Source: JAJPXC01 sp964517875
GTDB taxonomy: Bacteria > Bacteroidota > Bacteroidia > Bacteroidales > Muribaculaceae
Direction of reading: 5' to 3'
Length of the DNA stretch: 28,916 bases
Assembly (NCBI GenBank): GCA_964517875.1
Contig: CAZFEU010000028.1
Location: 1 to 28,916, forward strand
Position 1 is the first letter of the stretch. Every line of letters starts with the position of its first letter. The notes beneath the pieces are model-generated. The model saw nothing but the letters and a program-made list of their open reading frames with translations. It did not search any database and had not been told where the DNA came from. This document shows positions 23,473 to 28,916 of this stretch, in pieces. The translations under genes and the position numbers were made by a program.

Positions 23473-25467
23473 TCAGATAATAACCTTTACGGCCGTGGTG
23501 CCTGGAACGGTAACGATATACATGCCTGGTGAGAGTAGGGGGGTGGTGCCACAGCCGGTGTAAACGAGTCGGCCATCAAGCGTGTGCACCTGGAAGGGGG
23601 TAGAGCCGTCGAGCGCGATGGTTTGACCGCTGACCACGGGGCTGATTGTAGGGCTTTGGTCAACGCAAATGGCTACTGACGAAGTTTTTGACGGGTCGTA
23701 CTTCATCAACTTGTCTAACGTAATGAAACGATTGCGCAAGTATGATTTTATACGGTTGACCTCGGCTGCATAGCTACCTGATATTACAGGATTCTGATGC
23801 ACGTAAGTGTTCATAATAGGCCAGCGGATAAAGTTGAGTTTCTGCGACGCGTCGAGCTCGGCGGCTTTGTCGTCGATGTATTTGGCAAGGCTTTCATAAG
23901 TCAGGTCGTTGTCGTTGCGTGCCAGCGACCAGATGTCGCTAATGTCGGTAGCAGTGCGAGTGTCGGTCTTGATGATGCGCTGCGCAAATTCCGCCATGTT
24001 GTTGGCTGCTGATGCTTTGCCTGAATTGAACAGGAAAGTGCTGGTGATATTGTTGATGGGGTAGGTGCGCGCGTCGTTGTCGAATGCTATGTCGAAATCC
24101 CACACAGGCCCGGTGTAAATCTTGTCGTCGCCGCGCTCCTTGTACATATAAGTGCTCCAGTATGTGTCGGTGTTGCCTGATAGTTCGCCTACTATAAAAT
24201 GCTGGATGAATGACTCTACATCGAAGATGTTGCGGTAATCGAAATTCCCTGGTTGCGAGTTGGGATAGCGGAACACAAGGCTTTCGACCTTCTCAAAATA
24301 GCTTTTTATGTAATTATATTGTTGAGTGATGCCGGGATCGGGCGACTTGATGGTGACGGGGATATGGCGTGTTGAGGTTTCAAACCATTCGCCGGCAGGC
24401 TCCTGATTGGCATATGCGTCGACCTCTATGAGATAACCTCCGGTAAGTGCTTCGTCGGCTATGTCGGTTGACTCCATTTCGGTGATTTCTACACGCCCGT
24501 TATTTACTTCTACCTGGTCGCAAAGCTGGTAGCAACCTTTGTACTCACCGTTGAGGATTACATCGACGGCATGCGAGTAGGGAACGAATTTCATATTGAG
24601 ACGGCGTGCTATCTCAAATGCCAGTATGTTGCGCATCAGGGTTTTATCGCCATAATTGTTGATCAGTGTCCACTTTTTGCACTTGGCAGGAGCGTCAGGA
24701 AGCACTTGCTGTTTTTTGTCGAATTTGATGCGCCACGGTTTTTTGGGAAACTCGCGGGAAGCGTTGCCACGCTCACGCACGGTGCCAGGTTTGTCTACAT
24801 AAGCTGTGTGGTCGTTGATGATAATTATATTTGATGTAATGTCGTGCTCCTTGTCGTATGGCTCCTCAGCGTTGACAGTGTTGATGCACACAGTGGGCAG
24901 ATTGGTGACTTGGAACAGGTTGGGGTTTTTAGAATCCCCCTCACCAGCGGTGCCGTAAAATTCGAGCTCGGCTATATTGCAGCGCGCGTCGCTTGTGCTG
25001 ACAAAGCGTACGTAGCGGAAACCCTGACGCACATCGATGTCGGCATAATCCATTTGTCCGATTGTGCCCTTTTCGGTGATGATGTAAAGAGGCACGGCAT
25101 CGAGCCAGTCGGCGCTATTGGCACCCTGTATTACGCCTAACTGTATGCGGGCCGGACCGACATAGCTGTCGTTGCGGGGCGCCCAACCCACACGGTCAAT
25201 CACGTGAGGAGTGCCCAGGTCAAGACCCACCCAGGTGTACGAGCGGGCATTTGTGGCGAAGTAAGTGTTGAGGTCGCCGTCAAAAGCGCGACCCTGTATA
25301 TCTCGTTCGATGCGGTTGGCTTCGTAGTTATATCCTTCAACTGTTCCGATAGGTGTGCCGCTAAGTTTCTCTCCACAATGAGCGGCGAATGGGGTTATTA
25401 AGGCAGAAGTGGCTACGAAGGAGGTCAGAAGCACCTTGCCAGCGACAAATCTAAGTTTAGAATCCAT
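23473..25467 (-). CDS. Secreted discoidin-CotH kinase protein with C-terminal sorting-like tail
   Basis: A 664-aa exported protein. Residues 1-30 are a signal peptide. A discoidin/F5-8 type C-like domain follows (about 35-172: IQGRAFDGDLNTYFATNA, YTWVGLDLGTPHVIDRVGW, FRYVRFVSTSDARCNIAELE). A CotH-type atypical kinase domain occupies about 185-560. It shows VRERGNASREFPKKPWRIKF, TLINNYGDKTLMRNILAFEI, NGEYKGCYQLCDQVEV, IHFIVGELSGN-like FIQHFIVGELSGNTDTYW, and the metal-binding GPVWDFDIAFDN. CotH kinases phosphorylate spore-coat proteins in Bacillus; in Bacteroidetes their substrates are unknown. The last about 60 residues (FQVHTLDGRLVYTG, LSPGMYIVTVPGTTAVKVII) form a Por/T9SS-like tail. It is monocistronic, reading from a promoter at 25516-25546. 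Confidence 0.88.
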   Translation of the reverse strand: MDSKLRFVAGKVLLTSFVATSALITPFAAHCGEKLSGTPIGTVEGYNYEANRIERDIQGRAFDGDLNTYFATNARSYTWVGLDLGTPHVIDRVGWAPRNDSYVGPARIQLGVIQGANSADWLDAVPLYIITEKGTIGQMDYADIDVRQGFRYVRFVSTSDARCNIAELEFYGTAGEGDSKNPNLFQVTNLPTVCINTVNAEEPYDKEHDITSNIIIINDHTAYVDKPGTVRERGNASREFPKKPWRIKFDKKQQVLPDAPAKCKKWTLINNYGDKTLMRNILAFEIARRLNMKFVPYSHAVDVILNGEYKGCYQLCDQVEVNNGRVEITEMESTDIADEALTGGYLIEVDAYANQEPAGEWFETSTRHIPVTIKSPDPGITQQYNYIKSYFEKVESLVFRYPNSQPGNFDYRNIFDVESFIQHFIVGELSGNTDTYWSTYMYKERGDDKIYTGPVWDFDIAFDNDARTYPINNITSTFLFNSGKASAANNMAEFAQRIIKTDTRTATDISDIWSLARNDNDLTYESLAKYIDDKAAELDASQKLNFIRWPIMNTYVHQNPVISGSYAAEVNRIKSYLRNRFITLDKLMKYDPSKTSSVAICVDQSPTISPVVSGQTIALDGSTPFQVHTLDGRLVYTGCGTTPLLSPGMYIVTVPGTTAVKVII

Positions 25468-25515
25468 ATAGGTTTATTGATAATAATTATTCTGTTGGGT
25501 GAATCATTTCGACCA

Positions 25516-25546
25516 CAAAGATAATTGTTTTTATTCGTGGCTGAAA
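25516..25546 (-). promoter_or_regulatory. Promoter of the CotH gene
   Basis: Minus strand TATCTTTG (25516-25523) with TTTC at 25543-25546 after a 19-nt spacer; the -7 is a full TAnnTTTG match and the -33 has one mismatch. The leader is about 40 nt. Confidence 0.6.
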
Positions 25547-25614
25547 TCACCGACCCAAAAAGTAGTGGTTTGGGTATTCCAATTTTTGTATGTAATTCTT
25601 ATGTTGATACATAC

Positions 25615-25638
25615 AAAAAAGACCCGCATCAGCGGGCC
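25615..25638 (-). terminator. Terminator of the tmRNA gene
   Basis: CCCGC (25623-25627) pairs with GCGGG (25632-25636), and on the minus strand TTTTTT (25615-25620) follows. It begins 5 nt after the mature tmRNA 3' end. Confidence 0.8.
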
Positions 25639-25642
25639 TTTG

Positions 25643-26042
25643 TGGAGCTGGAGGGGATTGAACCCTCGTCCAAACGCGGAACTAATGTGCTTTCTACATG
25701 CTTAGTCTTCGCTTGGTTTTCGAGCGTCGGCAGGCTGAAGACTTCCAACCGCCGCCTTATCCTCTAAAAAATTTCGGAGCCTTGACGAGGCATTCCGGCT
25801 CCTATTTCCGATTTGCTGCGCCACCGGTTCAGCCCGTCTCGGAACGGTTAACAGGCTGGGTGACGTCTTGTCCCTGCGACTGTCGCGGGGATTAAGCCGA
25901 TCTACTGTACTTCAATCAAGCAGCAAGAGCGTAGTTGTTTTCGCCATTTGAATTTTTGATGTCCCTGATTATAGAGCGTAGCCATCATTGCTCTGCATGC
26001 TTACACACCACCTCTACGCGCTGTCAAAGCCAGTCAGCCCCA
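25643..26042 (-). ncRNA. ssrA: tmRNA (transfer-messenger RNA)
   Basis: A 400-nt tmRNA, which rescues stalled ribosomes with SmpB and tags the peptide for degradation. The 5' end GGGGCTGACTGGC (26042 leftward) and the 3' end CAGCTCC plus discriminator A (25643-25650) form a 7-bp acceptor stem with one G-U pair. The T-arm GGTTCAATCCCC-like segment is at the 3' end. The CCA is not encoded (the next bases read CAA), so it must be added. The 5' part shows the conserved TTTGACAGCGCGTAGAGGTGG and GCATGCAGAGC stretch. The tag reading frame at 25916-25945 reads GENNYALAA then TGA, as in Bacteroidales. A -7 box is at 26116-26123 and a terminator follows at 25615-25638. Confidence 0.95.
25916..25945 (-). 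other. tmRNA proteolysis tag reading frame
   Basis: Codons GGC GAA AAC AAC TAC GCT CTT GCT GCT TGA encode GENNYALAA, added after the alanine carried by tmRNA. The ALAA end is the usual ClpXP-type degron. Confidence 0.93.
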
Positions 26043-26115
26043 TAGTTGTGTGCCGTGGGGGGTGTGGGCACTCTTGCTCTCTACCATCCGGCGGTGATGT
26101 GCCATAAAAGCATTG

Positions 26116-26123
26116 CAAATTTA
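26116..26123 (-). promoter_or_regulatory. -7 element of the tmRNA promoter
   Basis: TAAATTTG on the minus strand matches the consensus. Start near 26109 would leave a 5' leader of about 67 nt to be trimmed, normally by RNase P. No clear -33 TTTG is seen at the expected distance. Confidence 0.5.
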
Positions 26124-26261
26124 GCAATATACTTTGAATATGGATGCCTGCTTTTCAGTTAAATTTTCATAATTAGTTGTAGAAATTGGGATTGAAGTGT
26201 GGTGTGAGAGGCGTTTTTGATGCTATTGGTATACAATAAAAATGGTATGGGGCGATTTTTA

Positions 26262-26291
26262 TTGTATTGACATGTTTTTTTATTAATTTTG
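26262..26291 (+). promoter_or_regulatory. Promoter of mutAB
   Basis: TTG (26262-26264), a 19-nt spacer, TAATTTTG (26284-26291), a full TAnnTTTG match. The leader to the mutA ATG is about 78 nt. No cobalamin riboswitch elements were recognised in it, although the enzyme needs B12. Confidence 0.7.
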
Positions 26292-26375
26292 TGGCGATAA
26301 CCGGGTAGTAACCCAAACTTGCTTCACAGCTGTGCTGTAAGTGACATGAAACTATCAAATTATTATCATATTAAC

Positions 26376-28217
26376 ATGGCAGAAAAGAAAGAAAAACTGT
26401 TCGACCAATTCCCGCCGATCACTACTGAGGAATGGCGCTCAAAGGTTGATGCTGACCTTAAGGGTGTGCCGTTCGAGAAGAAATTAGTGTGGCGTACGAA
26501 TGAAGGGTTTAATGTTCAACCGATGTATCGTGCCGAGGACATCGAGGGTCTGAAGACTACTGAGTCGCTCCCCGGAGAGTATCCTTATGTGCGTGGTACG
26601 CGTGACAACAATGACTGGCTTACTCGTCAGGAAATCATCGCTAACGATGCCGAGGGTGCTAATGCCGTAGCCCTTGATGTGCTCAACAAGGGAGTGAACT
26701 CGCTGGGTTTTAAAGTAGAGGACCCCGCAGAGTTGCGCATCATGCTCAAAGGCATTGACCTGAAGGCCGTTGAGGTTAACGTGAAATGTTGCCCCAAGAA
26801 GGCTCTCGAAGTTGCCAAAGAGCTTGTAGCTATTGCCAAGGAGCAAAATGCTCTGGCAGAGTTGCGCGGCTCAGTTGATTTCAACCCTATGCGTCGTGCT
26901 CTTAAGCACGGAACAGAATTCCCTGGTGACATTGTCGCTATGGCTAAGGAGTTGCTTGATGCGGTAAAGGATGCTCCTGGCTTGAAGGTGCTGGCAGTTG
27001 ACTCATATATGTTCAACAATGCCGGCGCTTATATTTTCCAGGAGTTAGGATACGCCCTCTCCTGGGGCGCTCAGTGGCTTACGCTGCTTACAGAGGCAGG
27101 TCTCGGTGTCGACGAGGTGGCCAAGCGTATAAAATTCAACATGGGCATTTCGTCCAACTATTTTATGGAGCTGGCCAAGTTCCGCGCCGGTCGTATGTTA
27201 TGGGCTCAGATTGTTAAGCAGTATGGCCCGAAGTGCGACTGTGCTTGCAAGATGGTGGTTCATGCTACCACATCGGAGTTCAACCAGACTATCTATGACG
27301 CGCATGTCAATCTGCTCCGCTCGCAGACCGAAGCTATGTCGGCTGCACTCGCCGGAGTAGACTCTATCACAGTCACCCCATTTGACAAACCATACAAGAC
27401 TCCCGACGACTTCTCTGAGCGCATCGCCCGCAATCAGCAGCTGCTGCTTAAGGAGGAGAGCCATCTTGATAAGGTGGTTGACCCTGCCGGTGGTTCCTAT
27501 TACGTAGAGACTCTGACCGTATCGATTGCCAAGGAGGCATGGAAACTCTTCCTCGAAGTAGAGGATAAGGGTGGTTTCCTTGCATGTATAAATAATGGTG
27601 AAATTCAGGCTGCCGTCAATGCCTCAGGTGTTAAGCGTCATGCCGATGTAGCTCGCCGTAAGGAGAGTTTGCTCGGCACCAACCAGTATCCCAACATCAA
27701 CGAGATGGCTGCTGAGAAGATTGAGAATAAGGGTGAAGGCTGCGGTTGTGGATGCAATGCCGACAATAATGGCAAAGGCCTTGTATTCGCTCGCATGGCA
27801 AGCGATTTTGAGTCTTTGCGTTTGGCTACGGAGCATGCTGCCAATCGCCCGAAGGTGTTTATGCTCACTATCGGTAATCTGGCAATGCGCCTTGCTCGTG
27901 CCCAGTTCTCTACCAACTTCTTCGGTTGCGCCGGTTATGAAATCATCGACAATATCGGTTTTGACACTGTAGAGGCTGGTATCAAGGCAGCTATGGATAA
28001 GAAGGCCGATGTTGTGGTGCTCTGCTCAAGCGATGACGAGTATGCCACTTATGCTCCCGAAGCATTCAAGCTGCTCGATGGTCGCGCTGAGTTTGTAGTG
28101 GCAGGAGCGCCTGCTTGCACCGAGGAGCTCCAGGCTCAGGGTATCAATAATTTTATACATGTGCGCAGCAATGTGCTTGAGACCCTTCAGGCGTTCAATG
28201 CTCGACTTCTTAAATAA
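26376..28217 (+). CDS. mutA: Methylmalonyl-CoA mutase, small (beta) subunit
   Basis: MutA, 613 aa from the ATG at 26376 (MAEKKEKLFDQFPPITTEEW); an in-frame ATG at 26319 would add 19 residues unlike the family. It pairs with MutB to interconvert succinyl-CoA and methylmalonyl-CoA, the route to propionate in Bacteroidales. The TIM-barrel domain carries the typical Thr-Arg-rich opening (EYPYVRGTRDNN, TRQEIIANDAEGANAVALD), SVDFNPMRRAL, DSYMFNNAGAYIFQELGYAL and DKVVDPAGGSYYVETLT. The C-terminal flavodoxin-like domain (about 495-613) lacks the B12-binding DxHxxG motif, as expected for the non-catalytic subunit. A Cys-rich linker (GEGCGCGCNADNNG) joins the domains, and a second cluster (CDCACKM) lies in the barrel; neither is standard. 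mutB follows 14 bp later. Confidence 0.93.
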   Translation: MAEKKEKLFDQFPPITTEEWRSKVDADLKGVPFEKKLVWRTNEGFNVQPMYRAEDIEGLKTTESLPGEYPYVRGTRDNNDWLTRQEIIANDAEGANAVALDVLNKGVNSLGFKVEDPAELRIMLKGIDLKAVEVNVKCCPKKALEVAKELVAIAKEQNALAELRGSVDFNPMRRALKHGTEFPGDIVAMAKELLDAVKDAPGLKVLAVDSYMFNNAGAYIFQELGYALSWGAQWLTLLTEAGLGVDEVAKRIKFNMGISSNYFMELAKFRAGRMLWAQIVKQYGPKCDCACKMVVHATTSEFNQTIYDAHVNLLRSQTEAMSAALAGVDSITVTPFDKPYKTPDDFSERIARNQQLLLKEESHLDKVVDPAGGSYYVETLTVSIAKEAWKLFLEVEDKGGFLACINNGEIQAAVNASGVKRHADVARRKESLLGTNQYPNINEMAAEKIENKGEGCGCGCNADNNGKGLVFARMASDFESLRLATEHAANRPKVFMLTIGNLAMRLARAQFSTNFFGCAGYEIIDNIGFDTVEAGIKAAMDKKADVVVLCSSDDEYATYAPEAFKLLDGRAEFVVAGAPACTEELQAQGINNFIHVRSNVLETLQAFNARLLK

Positions 28218-28231
28218 AGGATGAATCAGAT

Positions 28232-28916
28232 ATGAAACCAGATTTTAAAAATATCGATATAGTGGCCGACGTATTTGCCCAGACAGGAGCCAAAGTTGCC
28301 GCCGGTGAGGAATGGCTCACACCCGAGCTTATTCCCGTGAAACCCATCTATACCAAAGAGGACCTTGAGGGTATGGAGCACCTCAATTATGTGGCCGGTA
28401 TTCCTCCGTTCCTCCGCGGCCCGTACAGCGGCATGTATGCAATGCGTCCCTGGACCATTCGTCAGTACGCAGGATTCTCTACAGCTGCTGAGTCAAATGC
28501 CTTCTACCGTCGTAACCTCGCTTCTGGTCAGAAAGGATTGTCAGTGGCATTCGACCTGGCCACACACCGTGGCTACGATGCTGACCACGAGCGTGTGGTA
28601 GGCGACGTTGGTAAGGCCGGTGTGTCAATCTGCTCGATAGAGGATATGAAGGTGCTTTTTGATGGCATACCTTTGAATAAGATGTCGGTATCAATGACTA
28701 TGAACGGTGCCGTTCTCCCCGTGCTTGCCTTCTATATCAACGCAGGTCTTGAGCAGGGAGCCAAACTTGAGGAGATGGCTGGTACTATCCAGAACGATAT
28801 CCTCAAGGAGTTCATGGTGCGTAACACTTATATCTATCCTCCGGAGTTCTCGATGCGCATTATCGCCGACATCTTCGAGTACACTTCGCAGAACATGCCC
28901 AAGTTCAACTCGATTT
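28232..28916 (+). CDS. mutB: Methylmalonyl-CoA mutase, large (alpha) subunit, N-terminal part
   Basis: The first 228 codons of MutB, open to the end of the window with no stop. MutB carries adenosylcobalamin and the active site of the mutase. The start MKPDFKNIDIVADVFAQTG is followed by PVKPIYTKEDLEGMEHLNY and the highly conserved substrate-binding stretch GIPPFLRGPYSGMYAMRPWT, then IRQYAGFSTAAESNAFYRRN, GQKGLSVAFDLATHRGYDAD, HERVVGDVGKAGVSICSIED and SVSMTMNGAVLPVLAFYI. Tyr in RGPYSGMY and the RPWTIRQYAGFS motif are characteristic of the catalytic subunit. The cobalamin-binding DxHxxG domain lies outside the window. Confidence 0.96.
   Translation, partial: MKPDFKNIDIVADVFAQTGAKVAAGEEWLTPELIPVKPIYTKEDLEGMEHLNYVAGIPPFLRGPYSGMYAMRPWTIRQYAGFSTAAESNAFYRRNLASGQKGLSVAFDLATHRGYDADHERVVGDVGKAGVSICSIEDMKVLFDGIPLNKMSVSMTMNGAVLPVLAFYINAGLEQGAKLEEMAGTIQNDILKEFMVRNTYIYPPEFSMRIIADIFEYTSQNMPKFNSI

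Noticed and set aside
25650..25690. A tRNA gene suggested by the T-arm-like sequence
   Set aside because: The T-arm and acceptor belong to tmRNA; the anticodon arm is absent and the matching 5' end is 400 nt away.
25499..25895. Short plus-strand frames opposite the tmRNA
   Set aside because: This interval is occupied by tmRNA, its terminator and the CotH promoter, so the frames are chance.
26292..26375. Possible cobalamin riboswitch before mutA
   Set aside because: The leader is only about 78 nt and A/T-rich, with no B12-box-like element.

Overview
The window looks like ordinary chromosome from a Bacteroidales bacterium. Four things point there. Many genes carry the Bacteroidetes-type -7 element TAnnTTTG, some with TTTG or TTG 19-20 nt upstream. 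The tmRNA tag reads GENNYALAA. Extracellular enzymes end in short Por/type IX secretion-like C-terminal modules. The methylmalonyl-CoA mutase is a heterodimeric mutA/mutB pair. The overall feel (Muribaculaceae- or Prevotella-like) is an inference and cannot be fixed to a genus from the sequence alone. I see no prophage, insertion sequence, CRISPR array or integron.

Layout, left to right. 1-1344 (minus): electron-transfer flavoprotein etfB then etfA, the latter cut by the window edge. 1487-6676 (minus): purL followed by a PurF-type phosphoribosyltransferase, separated by a strong hairpin. 6859-8274 (minus): a secreted AmyE-like alpha-amylase. 8351-11478 (minus): a compact ftsE, aspartate kinase, lysA operon. 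11676-12386 (minus): an orphan lipoprotein. 12387-12697: a 311-bp gap with a GC-rich block able to form several stems. 12698-13639 (plus): a DMT/EamA transporter. 13799-17282 (plus): a tight operon of a patatin-like hydrolase, a cytoplasmic GH13 enzyme and PRPP synthetase. 17565-20273 (plus): a large secreted GH13 enzyme. 20344-22161 (minus): an operon of bioB, an AlaX-type tRNA editing protein and a rhodanese lipoprotein. 22210-22554 (minus): a small secreted protein of 14-residue repeats. 22684-23469 (plus): a two-lobed nitroreductase. 23473-25467 (minus): a discoidin/CotH-kinase surface protein. 25643-26042 (minus): tmRNA. 26376-28916 (plus): mutA and the start of mutB.

Functionally the window mixes housekeeping metabolism with glycan use: nucleotide synthesis (prs, purF-like, purL), aspartate-family/lysine synthesis, biotin, and propionate/succinate metabolism by MutAB. 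Three GH13 enzymes of different type and predicted location lie within about 13 kb, and the two secreted ones share an AAACGTTT palindrome upstream. The most notable anomalies are the PurF paralogue without its catalytic N-terminal cysteine or Asn-Gly oxyanion motif, the structured gap at about 12500-12650, and the 14-residue repeat protein. I found no convincing wholly new multi-gene system.
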